A DNA stretch of 64,000 nt from contig CAXBKQ010000016.1 in assembly GCA_963976435.1 (NCBI GenBank), forward strand, positions 28,164 through 92,163, read 5' to 3'. Source of the DNA: CAKZNE01 sp963976435. Lineage in GTDB: Bacteria > Bacteroidota > Bacteroidia > Flavobacteriales > Schleiferiaceae. Within the stretch, counting starts at the first letter, position 1. Every line of letters begins with the position of its first letter. The notes below the pieces were generated by a model. That model saw only the letters and a program-made list of their open reading frames with translations. It made no database searches and had not been told where the DNA came from. Made by a program: the position numbers and the translations under genes. Below, in pieces: positions 27,199 through 36,019 of this stretch.

Positions 27199-28317
27199 CT
27201 ACTTTGCTAAAAGAGAAATTACTTGGTTAAGCCTTAAAGACTCTTCTTTTTGGTTGTACACCTTATTAAATTTTTCGAATTCTTGTTTGATATTCTCATT
27301 ATTTGAGATCTCATTCAATTCCTGTAAAAATTCGGAATCACTACCTTTTCTTACTAGCCCGATTTTAAAGTTTTTGAATGTCGTATGAAATATCTCCTGT
27401 CCAGTTGTAATCATGGGTAATTGGAATTGAGAATATTCATAAAGCTTATTAGGTGCACAATATTTATTATTTAGATTGGCATCGGAATAAGATATTAAAC
27501 CGAAGTCTGAAATATTCAAAAGGCTATAAAGTGTTTTTAAATCCACTTTTCCCAGAAAATGCACATTTTCTAAACCCTTTTCTTTAAAACCATTTTTCAA
27601 TTCTTGGATATAGGATTCTGAACCACCACCTACGATAAGGACAATTGCATTTTCAATTTTTGCAATTTCACCTACCAATAAGTCTATCCTTCGAATGGGG
27701 GTTACTACCCCTTGGTAAATATAAATTGAAGAAGAAGAATTTTTTAATACTTGGAAATTCTCCTCCAATTGATCTTTTGAAAATAAATCGTGGGAAATTT
27801 TTACATCGGGAATATTTCTTACTACCTCTGGTTGAACTTCTAAGCCATAATATTCCTTCATCATCCTTGCTCTTTCGTCGTTTGCGGCAATTATTAAGTC
27901 AAAGGAATGGATGGATATTCTTTCTAAAAAGAAAAAGAGTTTTGTTCGAAAATCAACCTTTTCTTCTTTTTCTACGATAGTTAATTCATGGGCATCATAC
28001 ACAACTTTTGCCCCTGTAACAAGTTTGGCTATTCTTCCTACAAATGTTAAATAATAGTCATGGACATAAACAATATCTGGTTTTAATTTAATGGCTTTAG
28101 AAAGAAATGCAAAGAAAAATAAGATCTGTTCCAGATAAGGATTTTTGGCGTAGTAGGTATTTTTTCGCTTTAGTAACCTTGCATTCGAAATTTGAAATTT
28201 CTCATCCTTACAATGCGAAAAAAGACTTACATCGTGGTCATTAGTCAAAGATCCTATAGATCTTAAAACCCTTCCGTCATGTTCTATATACCCATAAAGG
28301 CCCATTAATATTTTCAT
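27199..28317 (-). CDS. GT4-family glycosyltransferase
   Basis: 372 residues, GT-B fold. N-domain: MGLYGYIEHDGRVLRSI and the PDIVYVHDYYLTFVGRIAK stretch; C-domain: YIYQGVVTPIRRIDLL, a GGGSE loop and KYCAPNKLYEYSQFQLP, the usual acceptor-side helix and nucleotide-sugar pocket. The start overlaps the stop of the Wzx gene by 4 bases and the stop is 2 bases from the polymerase start, so the three are translationally coupled. Specificity unknown. Confidence 0.84.
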   Translation of the reverse strand: MKILMGLYGYIEHDGRVLRSIGSLTNDHDVSLFSHCKDEKFQISNARLLKRKNTYYAKNPYLEQILFFFAFLSKAIKLKPDIVYVHDYYLTFVGRIAKLVTGAKVVYDAHELTIVEKEEKVDFRTKLFFFLERISIHSFDLIIAANDERARMMKEYYGLEVQPEVVRNIPDVKISHDLFSKDQLEENFQVLKNSSSSIYIYQGVVTPIRRIDLLVGEIAKIENAIVLIVGGGSESYIQELKNGFKEKGLENVHFLGKVDLKTLYSLLNISDFGLISYSDANLNNKYCAPNKLYEYSQFQLPMITTGQEIFHTTFKNFKIGLVRKGSDSEFLQELNEISNNENIKQEFEKFNKVYNQKEESLRLNQVISLLAK

Positions 28318-29609
28318 CCTTTCGACAGTACTTTTTTGAATATTCTAAAATCTTGTTTTGTTGGCAGCAATAACCTAAGAACTGAATAATTCTTGGAAAA
28401 CTTAAATACAATAAATACTACAGAGGCCAATGCGGCAATCAATTTGCTAATAGCGGCACCCATCAGGCCATATTCTGGAATTAATATCAATCCGAAAAGG
28501 AGGGAAATGCTTATAGAAATAACAAATTGGTAGGTTCCATAAATCGGCTTGCCTAAGCCTGCAAAATGATTAAAAACTAAATTTCCTGTTCCTTCAAGAA
28601 TCATGGCCAATAACAAATAGTTTAGTGCTATTTGCAAACCGGTAAATTCATCTCCGTATATGAAAAGGATAATTTCATTTCCGAAAATCCACAATGGTAT
28701 AGAGATTAGCGCCGTAACTATTAAACTTAGTTTTACAATTAAGGAGGTAAAAGCATAGTTGAACTTTTCATCCGTTTCGTTTGATACATAAGGATATAGT
28801 ATCAGGCCAATCTGGTTTGGGATATTGGCAATTAAATTTGGAAATGCCAGTGCTACAGTGTACAATCCCACAGTGGAAACTGTTGCATAAATTTCAATCA
28901 GAAGGATATTCAGTCTTGATGACCAAAATCCACCCATTCCGGTGAAAAAATAAGCGAAGCCATTGCTGAGAATTTTTTTGATAATTATCCACTGGTACAA
29001 TTTCCCTTCTATGCTTTCTCTTAATTCTTTCCTTACATGATACAGGTGTAAACCAAAGTTCAAAAAGGTGGTTATCACAAATGCAATTACAACATTGAGT
29101 ACCGTTATATTGTCGGTAAATAGTAGAATGGATATCAATATTAAAAGGGCAATGGCTTCAAATGCATTAAGGATATTATAAGCAATTACTCTTTTATTAG
29201 CCAATAAAAAATGCCGTATCTGAGTGTCTATTGCTAGGGGAATTATCACTAGCATGGATAACCAAAATATTTCATTAGAGGCATTGTTAAACAAGATGTT
29301 TATACCTATATAATATAGAATGGTATTGACTAAGATTACAATTAGACCCATGACTGTAGAGAACAACATGAGGTTTCTCAATATCACAATCTTATTGTAA
29401 ATTTTCTTACCAATAAAAAAAATGGAAGACTCTGGTGTGCCTAGGTTAGAAACCAAGGTTAAAAGAACAAAATTAAGAGCCAGGAGAGCCCATATACCGC
29501 GGCCCTCAGGGCCTAATGTTCTTGCGATACTGATTCCAAAAACTATGGAGGATAGAATTACAACAATTCTAAACATGAAAGTGGACAAGGCACTTCTAAA
29601 AAAAGCCAT
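28314..29609 (-). CDS. Polysaccharide repeat-unit flippase (Wzx-like, MATE/PST family)
   Basis: 431 residues with about 12-14 hydrophobic helices spread along its length. The start FRSALSTFMFRIVVILSSIVFGISIARTLGPEGRG-type segment with the conserved LGPEGRG turn is typical of PST flippases. It moves undecaprenyl-linked repeat units across the inner membrane before polymerisation. The ATG overlaps the stop of the upstream glycosyltransferase by one base. Confidence 0.88.
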   Translation of the reverse strand: MAFFRSALSTFMFRIVVILSSIVFGISIARTLGPEGRGIWALLALNFVLLTLVSNLGTPESSIFFIGKKIYNKIVILRNLMLFSTVMGLIVILVNTILYYIGINILFNNASNEIFWLSMLVIIPLAIDTQIRHFLLANKRVIAYNILNAFEAIALLILISILLFTDNITVLNVVIAFVITTFLNFGLHLYHVRKELRESIEGKLYQWIIIKKILSNGFAYFFTGMGGFWSSRLNILLIEIYATVSTVGLYTVALAFPNLIANIPNQIGLILYPYVSNETDEKFNYAFTSLIVKLSLIVTALISIPLWIFGNEIILFIYGDEFTGLQIALNYLLLAMILEGTGNLVFNHFAGLGKPIYGTYQFVISISISLLFGLILIPEYGLMGAAISKLIAALASVVFIVFKFSKNYSVLRLLLPTKQDFRIFKKVLSKG

Positions 29610-30778
29610 TATCGTCCTTTTGTTAAACTGTCTACTACGGACTCTAAGCCATTGGAAAGAACCTTAAAGTCTAAATTCTCTTTTACAAAATTTTGCCCGG
29701 CTTTTGCCATTTCCTCAATTCTTGATGGTTCTTTACTTAATTCAATTATTAAATCCGCGGCTTTATCAACGAAATTATCTTTATCCACCAGAACACCAGT
29801 TTTCATATGTTCAATAATATTCCTTTGTTCACCGCTTTTGCCATCTACTGTCATGGCACAAGTTCCTGCAGCCATTGCTTCTCTTAAAATACTACCACCA
29901 TGAGGATCTACATCTAGCAATGGCATAATATCTATTGCTTTTAAAACTACAGGAAGATTCTCCTGTTTAATATATCCTAGGAACCTTAGATTTTCAAATA
30001 CTTGATTATTCTTTGCTATTTCGATGAGCTCTGGTTTCCACTTTCCATCGCCGATAATCAGGAAATTAAATTTATCAAATCCCTTTTTCTTTAGACTAAT
30101 GATCAGATCTAAGGTGAAACGGATTTCCATATTTTTTTCAATCCTACCTAACCAGCCAATGGCAATATTAGAATCTGGGATATCATTCTTCTTCCTTAAT
30201 TCCCGAATTTCATTCTCATTTATTTCAATTCCAAAATGATTGAAATCTACACCTCCTCGAAAAAATAAATTATTTAATTTCTTAGAATCTACCCCTTTAT
30301 CACGAATTAGATTTAAAATATAATTGTAGCCGATAAAGACATCGGTAAAGCGGTGAAGAGGTAAAAGGTGGAACTTATTATTATTAAAATGAAAACCTTC
30401 ATTTTTTGATAAATCTCCACCAATAAATCGAATATGTTTGGTGGAAAGGAAGGCGGTTGCAAAACAGCTGGTGAAATAACTAATAAAGCCATTTGAAATA
30501 AGGACATCGGCCTTTTTTCTTTTTACAATGCTTCTTAATTCAATGGCCATTTTTAGCATTTTGCCTTTATCTGCAAAAGCATTAAATGGGTCATAAGGGC
30601 TTCCGATCTGGATTAATTCACTAGCAATCTCTTCGAATTTCCCCTTCAGATCCCCATCAAAAACATAGGTCACAATAATGTTATACTTTTCTTTATCCAG
30701 GTTTTTTAGAACATTATAGGAGAAGGTTTGTTGTCCTCCAAAGTTCATCCCTTCGATAAAAAACAAAATTGTGGTCAT
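29609..30778 (-). CDS. GT4-family glycosyltransferase
   Basis: 389 residues, GT-B fold. It begins ILFFIEGMNFGGQQTFSYNVL, with the glycine pair of the acceptor loop; the C-domain has NIAIGWLGRIEKNMEI, LIIGDGKWKPEL and the ExG-type segment DPHGGSILREAMAAGTCAM. Sits just after the acyl-carrier-protein gene (18 bases) and before wzx. Donor unknown. It is one of four GT4-type enzymes in the locus. Confidence 0.84.
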   Translation of the reverse strand: MTTILFFIEGMNFGGQQTFSYNVLKNLDKEKYNIIVTYVFDGDLKGKFEEIASELIQIGSPYDPFNAFADKGKMLKMAIELRSIVKRKKADVLISNGFISYFTSCFATAFLSTKHIRFIGGDLSKNEGFHFNNNKFHLLPLHRFTDVFIGYNYILNLIRDKGVDSKKLNNLFFRGGVDFNHFGIEINENEIRELRKKNDIPDSNIAIGWLGRIEKNMEIRFTLDLIISLKKKGFDKFNFLIIGDGKWKPELIEIAKNNQVFENLRFLGYIKQENLPVVLKAIDIMPLLDVDPHGGSILREAMAAGTCAMTVDGKSGEQRNIIEHMKTGVLVDKDNFVDKAADLIIELSKEPSRIEEMAKAGQNFVKENLDFKVLSNGLESVVDSLTKGR

Positions 30779-30796
30779 AAAAAATGTGACTTGTGA

Positions 30797-31018
30797 TTAT
30801 TTGGATTGAATTAAATCCAGAAATGATTCTATGGAAACCAATTTTTCGATTTCTTCTGGTGTAAATGAGACAGAAAATTCAGCTTCTACATCAGCTACCA
30901 AGGTAAGATGTGCAATGGAGTCCCAATTTTCATACTCATCCTTATTCAGGTCTAGCTTTAAATTATTCTGATCTTCTTCTAAAACTTCCGCGAAAATTTC
31001 TAATAATTTTTCTTTCAT
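30797..31018 (-). CDS. Acyl carrier protein (discrete)
   Basis: 73 residues, the standard size. The 4'-phosphopantetheine attachment site is Ser34 in NWDSIAHL, followed by the acidic recognition helix (LTLVADVEAEFSVSF). The start overlaps the FkbH-like gene by 4 bases, so the two are translated together. It is probably the carrier for a small acyl unit loaded by the FkbH-like protein rather than the fatty-acid ACP, which normally lies in the fab cluster. Confidence 0.92.
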   Translation of the reverse strand: MKEKLLEIFAEVLEEDQNNLKLDLNKDEYENWDSIAHLTLVADVEAEFSVSFTPEEIEKLVSIESFLDLIQSK

Positions 31019-32601
31019 ACTTCTACCTTATACAAATTGCTTAATTCAAAGGCCTTGTCTAGCCCTAACACATAATTCTTTATTCCTGAGGAATCCGTAT
31101 TCACCAATTCCATTCCCATTCTTTCGTAAAACTCTTCCGTTTGCTTATTCTTTTTGGAAGGGATAAACTGGGCATTAACTTTTTTCACACCTCGTTCTAC
31201 CAACTGATTCATCAATCCTTTAAAGAATTCTGTTTCAATACCTCTACCAAGGATTCTACAGCTCAGCAAAAATAGATCAATTTCAGCACTGTCGCCATTT
31301 ATTTTAGCAATAGATAAAAGGGTTATACCGCTATCCCCAAATTTATCTGTAACGGCCATGTGATATACTAAATGGCCCTTCTGTGCAAATTCTAATATAT
31401 CAGCAACCTCATATCTCTTGGTAGTAAGATTAAACTGATTTGTTTTTTGGGTCATTTGAGCCACACGAACGGCAGAGAATTCATCAACCAATTTTGGGTA
31501 GAGTGTCATTTCTAGAGATGCAATATATTCATCTACATTGACGAACTTATTTTTGGCCTGACTTCGTTTTTTATTCTCAATATACTGTTTGGTTTTTGCC
31601 TTATCCTCATTGGTAAGTTCAAAAACTTTAAAGTGATTATCCCACACCTCCCAAAAGAAAGTAGGAAGATCGTAAGGGTTTTTTGGAAATTCAGGGATTT
31701 CAACTTCTGGAAGAACCTGTTTCACCATTTGTCTTTCTGCGGGGTTATCATCGATAAATACCATACTGTCCAAGCCTATATTTAGTTCTTGGGCGATACT
31801 TTGAATGTTTTCCGCTTTATTTTGCCAATTTGCTCTTACAGCAGAAAAGTGGTCTTCCTTCAATATCAGGTATGGGTTTTTTTCCCAAACCTCTTGCACG
31901 TCCTCCAAATTATTCTTGCTACAAACGGCCAGAATAACTCCATTTTTTTGAGCCTCTAGAAGTAATTCCTGAAAGGTTCGGAAGGCTAATCCTGGGTAGG
32001 CATCTCCAATTTGAATTCCCGAAATTCCATCTTCCCCTAAAATTCCTCCCCATAAGGTATTATCTAAATCCAGGACCAAACACTTTTTTCGTTTGTTGGC
32101 CAAGACATTGAGCTTTTGGTTGAACCATTTTTTAAAGGGTCTGGCCAAGGTAGGAGCGATTACAATTTGAGAAATTAGATAATATTTCCAATCAAAAATT
32201 TGATCTAGGGAATAATCATTTAAAAAGTCATCAATATTTAAAAATTGGACTCTATTGGAGGTGTTTTGAGAGGATTGATAAATGAAGGAATTAAATTCAT
32301 TTACCTTCTCCAGAACACTTGTATCACCATCAACAAAATTTCCTAGTAATCTTGGTGAAATTGTAAAAAGGATAAAATTGTGTTGCTCGTTTTCCTGAAG
32401 CAACATTTCCAATTGTCCTTTATAACTTTCAATTTCGTTACAAAGTTTTTCCAAATCAGCATTTGGCGGTGGAATAAAAAACCAAATTAGGGATTTGGCA
32501 TTTTGTGTAGAAATTGATAAATCACCGTATCCATTATATTCCGCTTCTAGCTGTTTGAATAAATGTTCGAGGGTATGATTTCTATAAATCAGGTATTTCA
32601 T
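31015..32601 (-). CDS. FkbH-like HAD-IIIC protein with C-terminal GNAT-like domain
   Basis: 528 residues. The HAD nucleophile motif is LDLDNTLWGG (Asp178, Asp180), the FkbH/HAD-IIIC hallmark, with SKNNLEDV and FIDDNPAERQ as the further HAD motifs. An N-terminal about 150-residue region and a C-terminal acyltransferase-like domain (from about 370: VAQMTQKTNQFNLTTKRY, then CRILGRGIE) complete the family plan. FkbH enzymes convert 1,3-bisphosphoglycerate to glyceryl-ACP. Here the partner ACP is encoded next. Overlaps the VOC gene by 20 bases. Confidence 0.92.
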   Translation of the reverse strand: MKYLIYRNHTLEHLFKQLEAEYNGYGDLSISTQNAKSLIWFFIPPPNADLEKLCNEIESYKGQLEMLLQENEQHNFILFTISPRLLGNFVDGDTSVLEKVNEFNSFIYQSSQNTSNRVQFLNIDDFLNDYSLDQIFDWKYYLISQIVIAPTLARPFKKWFNQKLNVLANKRKKCLVLDLDNTLWGGILGEDGISGIQIGDAYPGLAFRTFQELLLEAQKNGVILAVCSKNNLEDVQEVWEKNPYLILKEDHFSAVRANWQNKAENIQSIAQELNIGLDSMVFIDDNPAERQMVKQVLPEVEIPEFPKNPYDLPTFFWEVWDNHFKVFELTNEDKAKTKQYIENKKRSQAKNKFVNVDEYIASLEMTLYPKLVDEFSAVRVAQMTQKTNQFNLTTKRYEVADILEFAQKGHLVYHMAVTDKFGDSGITLLSIAKINGDSAEIDLFLLSCRILGRGIETEFFKGLMNQLVERGVKKVNAQFIPSKKNKQTEEFYERMGMELVNTDSSGIKNYVLGLDKAFELSNLYKVEV

Positions 32602-32998
32602 TTTCTAATAATTCTATTATTCCAATTTCTTTGCTATAATAAAAACTAACGCGTTTGCCATGAAAGGCAACTGCTGGTGTAGGTTTAAGAATTTGAACAA
32701 ACCTATTTTTTCTGGCTATGGCTGTGAAATCCTCAAAATTTTGAACTTCATAGCAAGTATGATAACATGTAGCCCCCATTTTTTGCAGGATGTGATCAAT
32801 AGGGCTTCCTTCTATTAAAGGTTCAATTAGTTCAATAATAGGATGACCATCCTTCACCATAAAGCATATTCTTACCTTTTGAATAGGATCTTCAAATAAT
32901 TCTTCATTTTCATGATGATAGCCTAGGCTTTTATATCTTAAGATTGCCTTTTCAATATTGCTTGTAGCAACTCCAATATGGTGAAATTTTAATTCCAT
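32582..32998 (-). CDS. VOC-superfamily protein (methylmalonyl-CoA-epimerase/glyoxalase-like)
   Basis: About 138 residues, a single vicinal-oxygen-chelate unit with two beta-alpha-beta-beta-beta modules. It opens ELKFHHIGVATSNIEKA (metal-ligand His), has IIELIEPL (ligand Glu) in the middle and GIIELLEN (ligand Glu) at the end. The ATG at 32998 (MELKFHHIG) is preferred to a TTG three codons upstream. Lying between an LpxD-like gene and the FkbH gene, it may epimerise or rearrange the ACP-bound or CoA-bound acyl group. The substrate is unknown. Confidence 0.78.
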   Translation of the reverse strand: MELKFHHIGVATSNIEKAILRYKSLGYHHENEELFEDPIQKVRICFMVKDGHPIIELIEPLIEGSPIDHILQKMGATCYHTCYEVQNFEDFTAIARKNRFVQILKPTPAVAFHGKRVSFYYSKEIGIIELLENEIPDL

Positions 32999-33014
32999 TA
33001 AGTCCAATTCCTAA

Positions 33015-33920
33015 TTAAAATTCGCGGCCTGGGTTTCCAAATACCTTTTTCTCGGCTTTTACATTTCTGATAACAACAGAACCCATTCCTATACTAGCTT
33101 TTTTTCCAATTCTGGTTCCGTCCATAACTTTCACTCCCATCCAAATTTCAACATCATCCTCAATACGGGAACTCCCGCCAATGGTAGTTTGGGCAGCAAT
33201 ATAAACTTGACGGCCAATATTCACATTATGACCAATATGAACCAGGTTATCTATTTTAGTTCCGAATTCAATTTTTGTAGGTCCTAAGGCTCCTCTATCA
33301 ATACAAGAAGCTGAACCTACCTCCACAAAATCCTCCAAAATCACAGATCCAATATGTGGAAATTGAATAGGAAATCCATTTTCATCCTTATTATATCCAT
33401 AGCCATCCCCACCAAGGTAAGCCCCAGCTTTTATAATTACATTTTTGCCAAGGATAATATCCTGATATAAAACAGCACCAGCATATATATATGAGCCTTG
33501 GTCTATAGTACAATTGGGACCAATAAAGGCATTGGGTCCGATATATACATCTTCGTGAATTGTAGCCGAAGGATCCACTACAGCACTGGGATGTATGCCA
33601 AAGGCTGGACGATTTACAAAGAGGGCATTTCCAATTTGGCTAAAGGTCAATTTTGGATTTTTCACCCTTATTAAAGTCTTGCTTTTTAGGCTTTCCGATT
33701 TTTGGATATCGAAATCACAAATAATGATATTTGCCTTACAAGATTCAATTAATTCTTGTTTATCTTTTCTTAGGTGATCTACAAAAACGAGGGAGTTTTC
33801 ATGAGCATCTCCTAAGGTTTTAATATCTGAAAAAAAAGACTCCTTATCCTCGTCTGGTTTTTCGATTGAGATATCTTTTGGGAAAAAAGATTCAATATCA
33901 GAAAGTGAATATTTACTCAT
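33015..33920 (-). CDS. LpxD-like hexapeptide acyltransferase
   Basis: 301 residues. The plan is that of LpxD: an N-terminal uridine-binding-like domain (to about 100, ending GIHPSAVVDPSA), a left-handed beta-helix of hexapeptide repeats (about 100-270) including HIGHNVNIG, whose His corresponds to the catalytic base, and a short tail. LpxD proper acylates lipid A precursors from acyl-ACP and is usually 330-345 residues in an lpx cluster. Here the neighbours are ACP, FkbH and VOC, so it is proposed to transfer the special acyl group from ACP to an amino sugar. Confidence 0.82.
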   Translation of the reverse strand: MSKYSLSDIESFFPKDISIEKPDEDKESFFSDIKTLGDAHENSLVFVDHLRKDKQELIESCKANIIICDFDIQKSESLKSKTLIRVKNPKLTFSQIGNALFVNRPAFGIHPSAVVDPSATIHEDVYIGPNAFIGPNCTIDQGSYIYAGAVLYQDIILGKNVIIKAGAYLGGDGYGYNKDENGFPIQFPHIGSVILEDFVEVGSASCIDRGALGPTKIEFGTKIDNLVHIGHNVNIGRQVYIAAQTTIGGSSRIEDDVEIWMGVKVMDGTRIGKKASIGMGSVVIRNVKAEKKVFGNPGREF

Positions 33921-34623
33921 AAAAATGATTGAAAAAATAAGTGTCCGGGTGAATCAATATGTGAATTAGCGGATGGTTATCCCCTAAATGTTCTTTTATA
34001 CTTCTATTGTCATTGGCAACAATTTTCCCTTTGTTGTAGCACTTCCATCTAGTCCATTCAGAATCTGAAACATAAAAGGCCTCTTGAAATAAATTGTATT
34101 CTGGTTCTTTATCATAGCCTTCGTACAATAAGCCAAATTCCTTTGGTTTTCTATCCTTCCAAAAGTCCAAATTATTATAGCCTGTCATACCACCATGTGA
34201 AGCCACGCTTGTAACTTTATAGTCGAACATTCTTCCTAAGACCTCCAAATCTCGAAGCAAGCATTTTTCTGCATCTTCATTCCAGATTTTAGATTGATCA
34301 ACAATTTCGGAGTGGTAACCAAGTTCATGGCCATTGTCTAAAAGTCTTCTTATTACCTTATAAGACTCAAATGAAAAGGGATTGTATTCTGGAGCGTGAA
34401 GTCTAATAAAGAAGCTTCCTTTAATATTTAATTCCTCAAAAATATTTAGCAATTGGCTAACCTTTTTTACTGAAAAATCAATGTCAATTCTATTGACTAC
34501 TGTTTTTTCAGGTAGATTAGTTTTCATTTTTACAAACTCTTCACAGGTGATCACTTTATATCCATGATCTAGAACAGCTTGGTATTCTGATTTTAAATTA
34601 TCCCAAGTAAATTTATAGGCCAT
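33913..34623 (-). CDS. Polysaccharide-deacetylase-like (NodB-fold) protein
   Basis: 236 residues. NodB-like features: VNRIDIDFSVKK in the place of the first-motif Asp pair, FIRLHAPEYNP, NGHELGYHSE (metal-binding His pair spaced more widely than usual) and a C-terminal LIHPDTY motif. This divergent form recalls the WbmS-type proteins of O-antigen clusters. It may remove an acyl group from a sugar or build a sugar amide with its neighbours; activity is uncertain. It overlaps the LpxD-like gene by 8 bases and follows the HisF-like gene by 2. Confidence 0.7.
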   Translation of the reverse strand: MAYKFTWDNLKSEYQAVLDHGYKVITCEEFVKMKTNLPEKTVVNRIDIDFSVKKVSQLLNIFEELNIKGSFFIRLHAPEYNPFSFESYKVIRRLLDNGHELGYHSEIVDQSKIWNEDAEKCLLRDLEVLGRMFDYKVTSVASHGGMTGYNNLDFWKDRKPKEFGLLYEGYDKEPEYNLFQEAFYVSDSEWTRWKCYNKGKIVANDNRSIKEHLGDNHPLIHILIHPDTYFFNHFYE

Positions 34624-34625
34624 TT

Positions 34626-35390
34626 TTATTTCTGTAATAATTTAATTAATTGCGAATGTTCTGGGAAATTGACTAGCACTCCCATCCCCTTTTTTTGGTA
34701 AACGACCATGCTTCCCAATCCTACAGCGGATGCTCCTCCATTAAATACCACATCTTTAAGATGTTCTAATTTTCCGGCACCACCATTGGCGATAACGGGA
34801 ATACTTACAACATCTGAAACTCTTTTTACTAAATCTACATCATACCCCTCCCAAGTTCCTTCTTTATCTATTGAGGTTAGCAAAATTTCTCCTGCACCTG
34901 CTTTTTCCAGTTCTAGGGCCCATTCTTCTGGAACTTTTCCGGTTTTCACCTTTCCAGAATTGGACATTACAAGTTGTTTTGATCTCCAATTTTTCTTTAC
35001 ATCAATACTAGCTACCACACTTTGATTTCCAAAATGCCCTGCTAGTTGGGAAATAAGGTCTATGTTGGAAAAACTTGCTGAGTTTATGACCAACTTTTCA
35101 TAACCCATGGTTAGGATTTCCTTTCCAAGCTCAAAATTATCAATACCTCCACCATAGGACAGGGGCATAAAACATTCATTGGCAAGCTCTTGTAGGATTG
35201 TTAGGTTGGGTTTGCGCTTTTCAACACTATTTCTTATTCCTAAAATACAAAGTTCATCAACTTCCAACTCATTGAAAATTCTGGCTGTATTTGCGAAATC
35301 ACCAATATATCCTGGTTTGGTAAACTGGACGGTTTTCACCAGGTTTTCATTTAATAATTGGAGGCATGGTATAACTCTTGTCCGTAGCAT
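34626..35390 (-). CDS. HisF-like glutaminase-coupled subunit (WbuZ/HisF2-like), not histidine biosynthesis
   Basis: 254 residues, beta/alpha barrel. It begins MLRTRVIPCLQLLNENLVK: the residue that is catalytic Asp11 in true HisF is Gln11 here, while the second Asp is kept in VVASIDVKKN. Such HisF2 proteins form an ammonia channel with HisH2 and serve a sugar amidotransferase that makes an acetamidino group, as in P. aeruginosa O5 (wbpG-hisH2-hisF2). The three genes lie side by side with gaps of 2 and 3 bases. Confidence 0.87.
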   Translation of the reverse strand: MLRTRVIPCLQLLNENLVKTVQFTKPGYIGDFANTARIFNELEVDELCILGIRNSVEKRKPNLTILQELANECFMPLSYGGGIDNFELGKEILTMGYEKLVINSASFSNIDLISQLAGHFGNQSVVASIDVKKNWRSKQLVMSNSGKVKTGKVPEEWALELEKAGAGEILLTSIDKEGTWEGYDVDLVKRVSDVVSIPVIANGGAGKLEHLKDVVFNGGASAVGLGSMVVYQKKGMGVLVNFPEHSQLIKLLQK

Positions 35391-35392
35391 AA

Positions 35393-36016
35393 TTAATTCT
35401 CAGAAAAATTTTTCAGAAAGGCCATTCCAAATTTATGGCTCTTTTCTGGATGGAATTGGCAGCCAACAATATTGTTGTTTTGAATTGCTGAATCGAAGAG
35501 ATCTTCATATTCGGTTTTCAAAATGCTATTCTCTTCATTCTCCACTAGAACCTGATAGCTATGAACAAAATAGAATCTTGGCTTTTCATTTTCCAGGGCT
35601 AAATCTTGCAGGCCTTTGGTAATATAACTTGGGTTGGAAACATGAACTTCATTCCATCCCATATGTGGAATAGGTTTATCCTTTTTGGCCATCATCTTAT
35701 GAGCTTTGCCTTTAATAAAACCTAGCCCTTTCAATTTTCCTTCGTCGCTACCATCTGTTAGAAGTTGCATTCCTAAACAAATGCCTAGAATTGGAATTTT
35801 ATCATCGAAAGCTTTTTGATTTAAAACTTCCCTTAATCCCATTTCATCAATTCTTGCAATAGCAGAATCAAATGCTCCAACACCGGGAAGAAGAATTTTT
35901 TCGGCTTGTCGAATTTCTTCTAAATCGCTGGAAATTTTTGATTCGGCACCAATCCTTTTAAACATATTTTGGACTGATCCCAAATTTCCCATGCCATAAT
36001 CAACTATCGTTACCAT
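35393..36016 (-). CDS. HisH-like class I glutamine amidotransferase (WbuY/HisH2-like)
   Basis: 207 residues. The glutaminase nucleophile is Cys80 in GICLGMQLL, and the His-Glu pair is in GCQFHPEKSH near the C-terminus. It releases ammonia from glutamine for its partner barrel. Located between the HisF-like gene and the N-acetyl-sugar amidotransferase, and far from any histidine operon gene, so a role in sugar amidination is expected. Confidence 0.9.
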   Translation of the reverse strand: MVTIVDYGMGNLGSVQNMFKRIGAESKISSDLEEIRQAEKILLPGVGAFDSAIARIDEMGLREVLNQKAFDDKIPILGICLGMQLLTDGSDEGKLKGLGFIKGKAHKMMAKKDKPIPHMGWNEVHVSNPSYITKGLQDLALENEKPRFYFVHSYQVLVENEENSILKTEYEDLFDSAIQNNNIVGCQFHPEKSHKFGMAFLKNFSEN

Positions 36017-36019
36017 AGT

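Noticed and set aside
33015..33920. LpxD of lipid A biosynthesis
   Set aside because: It is shorter than usual, and no lpxA, lpxB, lpxC or fabZ is nearby; the neighbours are ACP, FkbH and VOC, so a sugar-decoration role is favoured.
34626..36016. HisF and HisH as a histidine operon
   Set aside because: No other his gene is nearby, HisF has Gln in place of Asp11, and the next gene is a sugar amidotransferase, so they serve sugar amidination.
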